Part shown: positions 29,344-36,674 of the stretch, in pieces
Layout of the letters: each line of letters opens with the position of its first letter
Numbering within the stretch: the first letter of the stretch is position 1
Assembly (NCBI GenBank): GCA_001768515.1
Contig: MEOA01000010.1
Coordinates: 204,490-268,489 of the forward strand
DNA: 64,000 nucleotides
Source: Bacteroidetes bacterium GWE2_42_24
GTDB lineage: Bacteria > Bacteroidota > Bacteroidia > Bacteroidales > TTA-H9
Direction of reading: 5' to 3'
The notes under the pieces: generated by a model
The model's input: the letters and a program-made list of their open reading frames with translations, nothing else
The model's database searches: none
What the model was told of the DNA's origin: nothing
Position numbers and translations under genes: made by a program

Positions 29344-29469
29344 TTAATTCATTGATTCAGTAAAAATGCATGATTTATCACGCATCATGCCTATTGCATC
29401 GGATGCACGCATGTCGACACAAACACCATAGCCAACACATTCATCAGTATTTGATTTTGGCAAAGCCAT
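29344..29469 (-). pseudogene. Degenerate 41-codon ferredoxin-like ORF
   Basis: Too short for ordinary gene callers, this frame starts ATG 29469 nine bases after the ATPase stop (29478) and ends at TAA 29344-29346. It reads MALPKSNTDECVGYGVCVDM and goes on RASDAIGMMRDKSCIF. It aligns with the standard 4Fe-4S ferredoxin pattern CxxCxxCxxxCP, but the second cysteine is Tyr14 and the fourth is Arg21 followed by Ala in place of Pro; each change needs one base substitution from a Cys or Pro codon. It therefore looks like a decayed small ferredoxin of the cluster, or a short peptide with another use. Confidence 0.6.
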
Positions 29470-29477
29470 TTCAAAAA

Positions 29478-30347
29478 TTAATTCTGGTTAAAAATAATAT
29501 CGAAAATTCTATAAATCTCTTTACTTATTTCTGAATCGGGCAGGTACTCGATAATACTTTTGCATCGCACCATGGCATGAACTACCGGCTCATAAAAAAT
29601 AAGCTTCCCAACAACAGGAATGTTTTGTTGATTGCACCAGGTCTCTATACTGGCTGTAACATCCTTGTTTAAGTCGTATTTATTAATTACTACAAATGCC
29701 TTTATATTAAAATTAGCTACCAATTCCAGCAAACGTTTCATATCATGAAACCCGGAGTTGGAAGGCTCTGTAACAACAACTACTCTATTTGCACCAGTTA
29801 CCGATGAAATTACAGGACAACCTGTCCCCGGCGGGCCGTCGATAACGATGGCTTCACAACCTGTTTCCTTTGCTACCCTGCGGGCTTGTTCGCGTACAAC
29901 ATTTACCAGTTTACCCGAGTTTTCTTCACCTGGGGCAAGCCGGGCATGTATCAATTTCCCATTTCTATAATTACCGACATACCATCGACTTTTGTCGTTT
30001 TCAACCATTGTGATAGATTGTGATGCACATACCCTTGCACATAGCTTACAACCATCACAGGATGTTTCGGAAATAACAACTTTTCCTTTGACAAAAGCCA
30101 TGGCATCGAAGCGGCAATAGTTGACACACAATCCGCAATTGGTACATGTGCTAAAATTTATTACTGCTTTCTGACCTGTTACGAACTTCTCCTCAATATA
30201 ATCTTCGGGTTGCAATATTAAGTGCAGATTAGCTGTATCTACATCGCAATCTGCAACCACCATGTTTTTATTTATAGTAGCAAATGCGGCGCTCAGGCAT
30301 GTTTTTCCTGTTCCGCCCTTCCCGCTCAAAACGGCTATTTCAGTCAT
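29478..30347 (-). CDS. MinD-type ATPase with inserted two-cluster ferredoxin domain (first)
   Basis: A 289-residue COG1149-type protein: ParA/MinD P-loop GKGGTGKT at residues 9-16, then an inserted ferredoxin domain with CTNCGLCVNYC (C68, C71, C74, C78) and CDGCKLCARVC (C97, C100, C103, C107), then the second half of the ATPase with IDGPPGTGCP and VTEPSNSGFHD. The arrangement suggests that ATP use is coupled to electron or cluster transfer. The family occurs in anaerobes next to NifX-like proteins; a proven function is not known to me. It is the partner of the second copy at 30750-31607, with which it shares only moderate similarity, so the two may act as a heteromer. Confidence 0.92.
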   Translation of the reverse strand: MTEIAVLSGKGGTGKTCLSAAFATINKNMVVADCDVDTANLHLILQPEDYIEEKFVTGQKAVINFSTCTNCGLCVNYCRFDAMAFVKGKVVISETSCDGCKLCARVCASQSITMVENDKSRWYVGNYRNGKLIHARLAPGEENSGKLVNVVREQARRVAKETGCEAIVIDGPPGTGCPVISSVTGANRVVVVTEPSNSGFHDMKRLLELVANFNIKAFVVINKYDLNKDVTASIETWCNQQNIPVVGKLIFYEPVVHAMVRCKSIIEYLPDSEISKEIYRIFDIIFNQN

Positions 30348-30749
30348 TGTCTTAACTATTGTGTTTTACTATTTCGTAATCGGTCATATTATTAAAATGC
30401 CATTTGGTCGGGAGTATTCACACCAAATATCTTATTCATAATAAATAGCATTTCTTAATTACCACAGCTTTAATCTTTTGCAAAAAACCATTTGTGTTGC
30501 GTTTGAAAAACCATTAATAAGATTGTCAATTGCACCAGATGAATCAGTTGAATATGTGACCCGAATAACACCATTATCACCAGCTATTATTATGTTTGAG
30601 CAGAAAGAAAATGTAGAATCAAAGAAAGTATGTCGGTTTGAAGTAATGAAAAGTGAGTGAAATTATCGTGAGGCTTGGTTTGCGAAAAGATTGACACGCA
30701 AATACCAACGTACAAGGCAATAATTACAAACCGTGTGTCAGCATCTCCG
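30348..30749. other. Gap between the two MinD-ferredoxin genes
   Basis: About 400 bases break the otherwise tight cluster. A plus-strand frame at 30478-30660 (60 residues, TTG start) opposes the cluster and has no recognised motif. After it comes an imperfect stem, GACACGC at 30692-30698 with GTGTGTC at 30733-30739. I checked for an integron-type recombination site and found only a one-sided GTTRRRY match, so I do not call one. Confidence 0.4.
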
Positions 30750-31607
30750 TTAAGTTTTGCACAATTGAGCAATTGTATTATACAATTGAATAAATTTAGT
30801 TTGAAATTCCGGTATTTCATCTACCAGCATACGACCTTCAGAATAAACTCTGGCAATCTCCCTGTCCATTGGAATTTCCATTAATAAGGGGATGCCGCCT
30901 TTTTGCAAATACTTATAAACTTCATCGTCTCCTAAATTTGCCCGATTTACAATTACACCAAAAGGCTTACCAAAATGCTGCAACGTTTCAACGGATAGCT
31001 TAAGGTCGTTAAGTCCAAAAGGTGTGGGTTCGGTAACTAATACAACAAAATCGGCCTCATTCACTGTAGCTATAAAAGGGCAGGCTATGCCGGGAGGTGA
31101 ATCGAATATATTTATTGTTTTGTCATTTGTTTTCCCTATTGCATATTTTATAACGGGGACAGGTGAATATACTCCAACCTCACAACGACCTTCAACAATA
31201 TGCACATCGGAATTGAGGGATATAGATTGGACGGTACCAAGTTTCTTCTCTTTTTCCGAAATTGCCCCAAACTTGCATGCAACAGAACAAGCACCACAAT
31301 CATGACACAAATCTTCCACTACCTTTATAAAGCCAGAAAGAGGCAGGTAAACAATAGCATGGTAGCTACAATACTCGTGACACTTCCCACAGAAAACACA
31401 ATTATCAGGGTTGATAACAGGAATGTGCTGCGCAACTATATCACAGTTAGACACATCACCCTTGATAAACTCTGTAACATTGGGTTCTTCGGCATCGCAG
31501 TCAACTATGGTTATTGGTATCCCTTCTTTTTGAATTGCCCGGAAGAGGTTTGTTGAAATAAGAGTTTTGCCTGTACCACCCTTACCGCTTGCAATAGCTA
31601 TATTCAT
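30750..31607 (-). CDS. MinD-type ATPase with inserted two-cluster ferredoxin domain (second)
   Basis: A 285-residue relative of the previous ATPase: P-loop SGKGGTGKT (7-15), VDCDAEEPN, ferredoxin insertion with CVFCGKCHEYC (C70, C73, C76, C80) and CHDCGACSVAC (C101, C104, C107, C111), then FDSPPGIACP and VTEPTPFGLND. Its start ATG overlaps the stop of the DUF89 gene by four bases (31604-31607), which implies translational coupling. As with its partner, ATP-driven cluster or electron transfer is inferred from the fold, not shown. Confidence 0.92.
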   Translation of the reverse strand: MNIAIASGKGGTGKTLISTNLFRAIQKEGIPITIVDCDAEEPNVTEFIKGDVSNCDIVAQHIPVINPDNCVFCGKCHEYCSYHAIVYLPLSGFIKVVEDLCHDCGACSVACKFGAISEKEKKLGTVQSISLNSDVHIVEGRCEVGVYSPVPVIKYAIGKTNDKTINIFDSPPGIACPFIATVNEADFVVLVTEPTPFGLNDLKLSVETLQHFGKPFGVIVNRANLGDDEVYKYLQKGGIPLLMEIPMDREIARVYSEGRMLVDEIPEFQTKFIQLYNTIAQLCKT

Positions 31608-32482
31608 ATTTTAGTATTGTTCCTTATTACAACAAAATCGCCATTTCTAACATGTAAAGCATCAGCAATTACATCACATTTAACCATAAGAAGGAAATAG
31701 ACTACTTTGTTTGTTTTACCTAAAAGACCTTCTAAATTGCCTTGTCCTTTAGAAATGATAACATCAGCCTGGTTAAATAATCCCCTGAACTCTGTCGAAC
31801 AATGTTCAATGATAGTCGAAGGTGCATCATAACCGTTTGATATAACGTGGGCAACCTTGTCCATGCCAACATACTTCACATCCTCCATCGTAGAATCATT
31901 AATAACGGGAGCTCCGCGAACGGCATAATACAAATTGGGGTGCCTGATATGCTCGATAAAAAGTTTATCCAAAACTATCTCCCCGGAATTATCGCCCAAA
32001 TAAAGAACTGTATTTGCTTCTGAAAGTGCCTGTTTTAATTCGTCAGAATGGTCAATCGCGAAATCAGATTGAAAGACTTTTTCAATAGTTGACTTCAAAT
32101 TGAATTCTGTGCTTACGGCATAGTCAATAATATTCCCGGCTATTGCGAGACGCAAAGCAGTGTCGAAAGGATTCGCCGAGTGTAATATTTGTTCTTTCAA
32201 TTGAGGGTACATACCCAAAACCAAATCGTTGCTTTTTTTCTTTTCTTCCTTGTATGGGTCAGAACAATTTGTAAACTGTTTTAGAATTGCATATAAATCC
32301 CTTGAAAATGCCGGGGCAGAAAAATCCTCCCGGCATTTCACATACAAGCCCGCCAAATCACAGGTAAGTTGATTTTTATCGTTAACGGAAAGGTTTTCTT
32401 TTTCAATTAATCGTTCAAATGCCTTTGTAAAACAAAAAAAGCACCGATAATCTGAAATCATCTCCTTGTATTTAGTGGTCAC
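31604..32482 (-). CDS. DUF89/ARMT1-like domain protein
   Basis: A 292-residue protein of the DUF89 (COG1578) family, metal-dependent phosphatase-like proteins related to ARMT1. The N-terminal DYRCFFCFTKAFE supplies the family's CxxC pair (C14, C17). The core signature is LYLGDNSGEIVLDKLFIEHI, with the acidic metal-binding residues, followed by RGAPVINDSTMEDV and IISKGQGNLEGL, also typical. Known members act on sugar phosphates or related damaged metabolites; the substrate here is unknown. It overlaps the NifX-like gene upstream by 11 bases and the ATPase downstream by four, so these three genes are certainly one transcript. Confidence 0.88.
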   Translation of the reverse strand: MTTKYKEMISDYRCFFCFTKAFERLIEKENLSVNDKNQLTCDLAGLYVKCREDFSAPAFSRDLYAILKQFTNCSDPYKEEKKKSNDLVLGMYPQLKEQILHSANPFDTALRLAIAGNIIDYAVSTEFNLKSTIEKVFQSDFAIDHSDELKQALSEANTVLYLGDNSGEIVLDKLFIEHIRHPNLYYAVRGAPVINDSTMEDVKYVGMDKVAHVISNGYDAPSTIIEHCSTEFRGLFNQADVIISKGQGNLEGLLGKTNKVVYFLLMVKCDVIADALHVRNGDFVVIRNNTKI

Positions 32483-32807
32483 AAGTATTTACTCTGGTGA
32501 CCAATGTAGTGTTAAGCCAATCTGTTACTAACTCTTTGGGACTTTTACTCTCTGCCCCAACATTAACTTTTATGTTTTGCTCAACAAATAAATTAATTGC
32601 ACGTTGCCCCATGCCCCCGGCAATAACATCCGTAACACCAAGTTCGGCAAGCCACCCGGGAAGCAATCCTGGCTCGTGTGGTGGTGGAGTAATGAGGTTT
32701 TCGCCAACGATGGCATTATTATCAACATCGACGATAGCGAATTGCTGACAATGGCCAAAATGAGAACATAAACGTCCGTTTTCCAATGGAATAGCTACCT
32801 TTTTCAT
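32472..32807 (-). CDS. NifX/NifB-type dinitrogenase cofactor-binding domain protein (first)
   Basis: A 111-residue single-domain protein of the dinitrogenase iron-molybdenum cofactor family (COG1433). It begins MKKVAIPLENGRLCSHFGHCQQFAIVD, with the conserved SxHFGxC stretch, and has ELGVTDVIAGGMGQRAINLF, the helix-strand that shapes the cofactor pocket. Members hold Fe-S or Fe-Mo clusters in transit. No nitrogenase genes are in the window, so another metal cofactor is more likely. It opens a tightly overlapping three-gene unit. Confidence 0.9.
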   Translation of the reverse strand: MKKVAIPLENGRLCSHFGHCQQFAIVDVDNNAIVGENLITPPPHEPGLLPGWLAELGVTDVIAGGMGQRAINLFVEQNIKVNVGAESKSPKELVTDWLNTTLVTRVNTCDH

Positions 32808-32901
32808 GTAATCTGATTTAATTTAAAATGTTATTGTTTTATCTGCCCAAATCACCTAATTAACACTGTCAATCATGGTTGAAATGGAGCAAATCTCAGA
32901 A

Positions 32902-33139
32902 TCATCCAATTGATGCGTTTTTAAACAAGTGCCAGGCAACTATTTTATCTCCGGCACTGCCAAAGATTTCTATCTGCCTCACAGCATCATATCTCTCCAG
33001 GGTTAAACCATCGAATTCTACAGCTTTGCCCAATAAAAAAGCTTAACATCGCTTCCTTATTGTTTGGCAGTTGTTGAAAATGTGGATACGTTCGATGCTT
33101 TTCGTAATCCTTGGTTTCTGATATGATACCTATCCTTAT
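32902..33139 (-). pseudogene. Frameshifted remnant of an unknown gene
   Basis: Two minus-strand frames join into one protein-like product if one base is lost at the A6 run 33035-33040. The first frame (from about 33139) reads SETKDYEKHRTYPHFQQLPN and on to NNKEAMLSF; the second continues LLGKAVEFDGLTLERYDAVR then QIEIFGSAGDKIVAWHLFKN, ending at TGA 32902-32904. Composition and lack of internal stops suggest a real coding sequence broken by a frameshift and missing its start. I do not recognise the family. It sits between the NifX-like gene and the DUF5320 genes. Confidence 0.5.
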
Positions 33140-33204
33140 TTATTTCATACTAAGTTGTATAACAACTAAAGTCATCCACCCTGATTAGTCCGGCATTGTA
33201 ATTC

Positions 33205-33447
33205 TTATCCATTCCCTCTGAAACGATTAGCCTGACCTTTCCCTAACCCTAATCTTCCGGCAAACCCACTGCCGTTCCTTCTGCCAAACCCACGACCCCT
33301 GAGTATTCCCTGTCTCTGATTTATTTCGTTCTGGATTTGCAGAGATTCGTTGTCTGCTATTCCATTGCTATCAGGGTTGCATCGACCCATCTTTCTGCCG
33401 GTCATTGGTCCTTCTCCATTAGGGCCTCTTCTGTTTAATCCTGCCAT
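33205..33447 (-). CDS. DUF5320 domain protein (larger)
   Basis: An 80-residue Gly/Arg-rich protein beginning MAGLNRRGPNGEGPMTGRKMGRCNP, the usual DUF5320 opening (GP-x-GPMTGRxMGxC). The C-terminal half is a run of Arg, Gly and Asn with likely disorder (RGRGFGRRNGSGFAGRLGLG). The family is found next to NifX-like and MinD-ferredoxin genes in anaerobes. Its job is unknown; a metal or RNA-binding scaffold is only a guess. Confidence 0.85.
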   Translation of the reverse strand: MAGLNRRGPNGEGPMTGRKMGRCNPDSNGIADNESLQIQNEINQRQGILRGRGFGRRNGSGFAGRLGLGKGQANRFRGNG

Positions 33448-33474
33448 ATTGACCTCCTATTTAAAAAATTAACA

Positions 33475-33657
33475 CTATTTTAAATCGCTTTTTGTGCGTT
33501 TACCCTTTCCCTTTCCTCCTCCTGAATTACGACGCAACCCCAAACCTTTACCAAGTTTTTCGATGGCTTCGTTTTCTGATACTGTCTGGCAATGACCTAA
33601 TCCCCGGCCAGTGGCTGCCCCCTTCTTTTCAGGACCGGTTCCATCCATGCGTGGCAA
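33475..33657 (-). CDS. DUF5320 domain protein (smaller)
   Basis: A 60-residue protein beginning MPRMDGTGPEKKGAATGRGLGHC, a second DUF5320-like opening, with a lysine/glycine-rich tail (GGGKGKGKRTKSD). It lies five bases after the second NifX-like gene and 27 bases before the larger DUF5320 gene, so all three are co-transcribed. Two paralogues side by side suggest that they act together. Confidence 0.82.
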   Translation of the reverse strand: MPRMDGTGPEKKGAATGRGLGHCQTVSENEAIEKLGKGLGLRRNSGGGKGKGKRTKSDLK

Positions 33658-33662
33658 ATTGT

Positions 33663-33986
33663 TCAGTCTTTATGATCCAGGAGTTTAAGAATTTCAATAA
33701 TCTTTTTATCAGGGTCGTTCAGAACAACCAACTGAATTTGTAAACTATCGAAAATGGACTTCACCTTTGCCCCAAATTCACCTGAAACTACTTTTTTAAC
33801 CCCACGCGAAGCTACTAACTGAACTGATGCAGGACCTGCACCTTCCAAATTCTCTTTGTTGGGATTGGGGATAAATTCCGTTGATTGGCTTTCAGTATCG
33901 TAAACCACGAAATATGAACAACGCCCAAAACGGCTGTCTAAAGTTGACTCCGGGCTATTGCCAGTTGATGTGATTGCTACTTTCAT
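33663..33986 (-). CDS. NifX/NifB-type dinitrogenase cofactor-binding domain protein (second)
   Basis: A 107-residue protein of the same COG1433 fold as that at 32472-32807: it begins MKVAITSTGNSPESTLDSRFGRCSYFVVYD (conserved SRFGRC) and has PASVQLVASRGVKKVVSGEFGAKVKSIFD. It differs enough from the first copy to be an independent subfamily. The family includes proteins that ferry metal clusters to target enzymes. It is separated from the DUF134 regulator upstream by a 239-base gap. Confidence 0.9.
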   Translation of the reverse strand: MKVAITSTGNSPESTLDSRFGRCSYFVVYDTESQSTEFIPNPNKENLEGAGPASVQLVASRGVKKVVSGEFGAKVKSIFDSLQIQLVVLNDPDKKIIEILKLLDHKD

Positions 33987-34035
33987 GTGTAAAAAATTAA
34001 GTGTAATATTATAAAGAACTTACAAGCATGCATTT

Positions 34036-34167
34036 TCACTGGTATTTTGCTTTGACAAGCCCAAGAGCCCGGTTGTGTCTAATTGCAAACTTGTTCGGTT
34101 CATACTGATTATTGTTTATTGACAATTTTACTTCCCATTTTTTAATGGTTCTATGATATCTTTCGTA
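34036..34167 (-). other. Possible short coding remnant
   Basis: An open minus-strand frame of 43 codons without an ATG reads YERYHRTIKKWEVKLSINNN and on to HNRALGLVKAKYQ, ending at TGA 34036-34038. It looks protein-like but has no known relative that I can name. With the inverted repeat ATGATA-N7-TATCAT at 34153-34171 it fills the gap between DUF134 and the second NifX-like gene. Confidence 0.3.
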
Positions 34168-34225
34168 TCATCTAACAATTATATTTATGACAAATTCCCT
34201 AATTGCATGGAATACTATAAGAGTG

Positions 34226-34690
34226 TTACTTCCCAGAGTTACATTCCATACAAATGCATATATCCCCGGTGTCAGCCTGTTTCGCATTGTCTTTATATTG
34301 ATCCACATCTGTGGAGCCACAAAGTGCACAATTCTTAACTTCAAGTTCTTTCGCGGGATGATTGAACCAACAGCCACAATTATTGCAGGAATACCATTCG
34401 CTGCTAAAATAAACTTTACCCCCTTCAAAAACGATTGCTTTACCCAGAACAAATGCCTGAGCAACCTTGCGTCTTCCGCTTTCATAGATACGGGCATAAG
34501 TCGGACGGGAAACATCCATTCTTATTGCAGCTTCAACCTGACCAAATAGTTCGAAATCACTTAAACGGATTGCCTCATACTCTTCGTAATTTAAGACTAC
34601 CGGATTGCTTTCTTCAGGCAATCCAATAGGTCTGAATCCTTTAAAATGAGGTGGATTTGTCATTTTTCGGATACGCTTTGGTCTTGGCAT
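34226..34690 (-). CDS. DUF134 family DNA-binding protein
   Basis: A 154-residue regulator with the DUF134 opening MPRPKRIRKMTNPPHFKGFRP. Near residues 37-77, EYEAIRLSDFELFGQVEAAI and VSRPTYARIYESGRRKVAQA make a sigma-like helix-turn-helix. The C-terminal part has cysteine knuckles (CNNCGCW, CALCGS, CICMEC) that could bind zinc or an Fe-S cluster. It is the first gene of the island transcript and probably its regulator. The gene has a good promoter overlapped by two direct repeats (34696-34734). This domain makeup would suit a metal or redox sensor, which is inference. Confidence 0.92.
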   Translation of the reverse strand: MPRPKRIRKMTNPPHFKGFRPIGLPEESNPVVLNYEEYEAIRLSDFELFGQVEAAIRMDVSRPTYARIYESGRRKVAQAFVLGKAIVFEGGKVYFSSEWYSCNNCGCWFNHPAKELEVKNCALCGSTDVDQYKDNAKQADTGDICICMECNSGK

Positions 34691-34695
34691 GTATT

Positions 34696-34734
34696 ATGAG
34701 CATTTGTTCGATACAAAGATAATGAACATTTGCT
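34696..34734 (-). promoter_or_regulatory. Promoter of the DUF134 gene flanked by 13-base direct repeats
   Basis: On the plus strand, ATGAGCATTTGTT (34696-34708) and ATGAACATTTGCT (34722-34734) are direct repeats with two differences, 26 bases apart start to start. Between them is CAAAGATA (34714-34721), which on the minus strand is TATCTTTG, a match to the TAnnTTTG -7 element. A protein bound to both repeats would cover the promoter, so autoregulation by DUF134 is likely. Confidence 0.6.
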
Positions 34735-35123
34735 AATTTGAGCCATATTTCTTTTCGATTTTTCTCCTTGATCTTCGCACTATCACAAAACAACATGATA
34801 AAACTCTAACATACAGTAATTTAATCTGCAAAGGTTCTGGAAACTATCATCATAAAAAGAGTTGGAGGGCTTCTGTGTGAGTTAAAATTTCAAGATCGGG
34901 TTAAAACATAATGAATAAGACCGGAAATCGTTTGTCCTTTTGGAGTCAGGTATGCATCTGAAAAAAAATACGCGCTATGAACTGAGGATATATGTACCCT
35001 GTAAAGAGCACACAGGAAAATTCAGCAGGTTGGAGTTCACGCATGAAACCAATGCAGACAGCATTTCTTCACCGAAGGGGAATACGAAATTTCATGAGAG
35101 TGCCTGTCCCTGATTTAAACATT
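34735..35123. other. Gap between DUF134 promoter and right direct repeat, with a possible short ORF
   Basis: No gene is certain. A plus-strand frame at 34952-35113 (53 codons) begins MHLKKNTRYELRIYVPCKEH and stops at TGA just before the right repeat begins at 35124; a purine-rich GGAG lies upstream. It has no family I know and might be a remnant cut by the repeat. Confidence 0.35.
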
Positions 35124-35956
35124 TCAGCATCAGCCCTGCCGCGATAATGATTAATACAACCCGGACAGGTTGTCTTGTATAGGTTATCAACCATAATTCA
35201 ATTACATAACACCACCTGTTCGAACAGGCATTGCCTCCTCATCGCTCCTTCCATTTCCGGAATGCCGTCGCAAACCACCTCCAGCGTCCTACAACATGCA
35301 AAACCATAAAAACGATGAGGAGCAGGGTGAGTTTATCGTGAATCTCGATGAAAACCATCCGTTCGATACCTTTACCTGCCGTCAACAGATCAATGACCCA
35401 CGGAACAAATCCCGTAACAGCTACAAGCAGGAATAGCAGCGTCAGGATAAGTACACCTGCGTTCTTTCTGAAGAGATGTCTGGTAAGAACACCTTTGTAC
35501 CACTTCCAGTGTGTGTATACGTGGTAAATCATCAGCAATGAAAAGACCACGATTGCAACCTTATGAACCACTGACCAATCATAATAATTCATTCCCCAGA
35601 TCATTTTACCCGAATCCAATGCCCTGATTTGCTCATAAACGACCTGTTGAGGCTGATCTTCGCCACGAATACCTTCAGCAGATCCTCCCATATGGAATCC
35701 CAATTGGAGAATCAGACCCGAAAGCACTGCTAACAGGCCAGTTAAAAGCATAAGGTTATTGACAATAAAATGACGAAGCATCGCCAACTGTCGGGCCGGG
35801 GGCTGCTGTTCTGCCCTGTCATTGACTGTGAAAGCACCATTTACACAGCTCGCTACACACATCAGGCAACCGCTGCAAAGTGAAGGATTAATCATCAGGG
35901 CGTGCTTATGCCAGGGCAGATCAATCTTTCCGATAACGCCGGCAGGGCAGCAGGTC
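35124..35956 (-). repeat. Right direct repeat of the 26-36 kb island (copy 2)
   Basis: Same orientation and order as 26171-27005; it includes most of the intact ferredoxin/membrane gene. The shared sequence stops at GGTCA near 35956, inside the first 4Fe-4S motif of the intact gene. This fits one crossover or an uneven duplication that left one full and one 5'-shortened copy. Confidence 0.9.
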
Positions 35957-36045
35957 AGGCAATGCCAGCAAGCCTTGCATTTTCGTGTATCGAGGTGTAT
36001 ATGCGTCGTTCTGGTGTGTTCCTGAAATAAAAAGAATGGTTTCAT
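35239..36045 (-). CDS. Ferredoxin/four-helix membrane protein (intact copy)
   Basis: Start ATG 36045 gives 268 residues. The N-terminal domain has two 4Fe-4S motifs, CKACWHCLTCCP and CSGCLMCVASC. Four membrane helices follow (starting about LMLLTGLLAVLSG, WSVVHKVAIVVFS, AGVLILTLLFLLVAV and LTLLLIVFMVLHVVG) with histidines suited to heme b, as in DUF4405-like cytochromes. It would pass electrons between a soluble carrier and membrane quinones or heme; the real partners are unknown. It is 74 bases downstream of the Crp-type regulator on the same strand. Confidence 0.85.
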   Translation of the reverse strand: MKPFFLFQEHTRTTHIHLDTRKCKACWHCLTCCPAGVIGKIDLPWHKHALMINPSLCSGCLMCVASCVNGAFTVNDRAEQQPPARQLAMLRHFIVNNLMLLTGLLAVLSGLILQLGFHMGGSAEGIRGEDQPQQVVYEQIRALDSGKMIWGMNYYDWSVVHKVAIVVFSLLMIYHVYTHWKWYKGVLTRHLFRKNAGVLILTLLFLLVAVTGFVPWVIDLLTAGKGIERMVFIEIHDKLTLLLIVFMVLHVVGRWRWFATAFRKWKER

Positions 36046-36119
36046 ATTGTAGTTGGAATAGCACACAAAGGTGCTCAGGTTTTAGTTATCCCGACGATAA
36101 CAATTGTTAAGAAATGCAC

Positions 36120-36674
36120 CTATTTCCTGTTTCTGATCCTGCTCAGTGAAATTGGTGTGATTCCCAAATAAGAGGCGATGTAATGCTGTGGTACCCTTTT
36201 GATGATTTCAGGATGGTCAGAAATCAACTCGTGATATCTTTCCTGTGGGGTGTCCTTTATCCGCGAAAGAAAAAGCTGTGCATAATTTCTGAACCTCTCG
36301 AAAAGAATTTGCTGAAAGCCATCCTGCATTTCAGGATACTCCTGTTGAAGAAGAATAAGGTCAGCACGGTTGATTGAGATGATGGTCGAAGGTTCTATGG
36401 CTTCAATAGTATAAAGGCTTGGCTGCTTGCTTAAAAAGCTATCGATTGAAGCCACCCCCTGTCCCTCGAAAAAGAACTGAAAGGTAATATCTTTCCCGTC
36501 CTTGTTAAACCACATCCGAAGGCATCCCTGCCTTATGAAATGAACCTGCCGGGCTACTTCCCCTTCGTACAAAAGTATGGTGCGCGAAGTAATCTTCCGC
36601 TCCGTGAACAGACCTTCAAACTTCAACCAATTTCCAGGATCCTTTTTTATTTTTTCAATCAGTATATCAACCAT
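36120..36674 (-). CDS. Crp/Fnr family regulator
   Basis: A 184-residue protein with an N-terminal cyclic-nucleotide-binding-type beta barrel (KITSRTILLYEGEVARQVHFIRQGCLRMW, then DITFQFFFEGQGVASIDSFL) and a C-terminal helix-turn-helix (VPQHYIASYLGITPISLSRIRN). It has no N-terminal cysteine cluster of the FNR kind. The type with the motif QGCLRMWF is common in Bacteroidota and usually not cAMP-dependent. It lies just upstream of the ferredoxin/membrane gene and may control it. A possible promoter reads CAAATATA at 36801-36808 (minus strand TATATTTG). Confidence 0.88.
   Translation of the reverse strand: MVDILIEKIKKDPGNWLKFEGLFTERKITSRTILLYEGEVARQVHFIRQGCLRMWFNKDGKDITFQFFFEGQGVASIDSFLSKQPSLYTIEAIEPSTIISINRADLILLQQEYPEMQDGFQQILFERFRNYAQLFLSRIKDTPQERYHELISDHPEIIKRVPQHYIASYLGITPISLSRIRNRK

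Noticed and set aside
30478..30755. Possible integron gene cassette (60-codon frame followed by a GTTRRRY site)
   Set aside because: Only one core site (GTTAAGT) was found; the matching RYYYAAC end is absent and the stem is short, so a recombination site is not supported.
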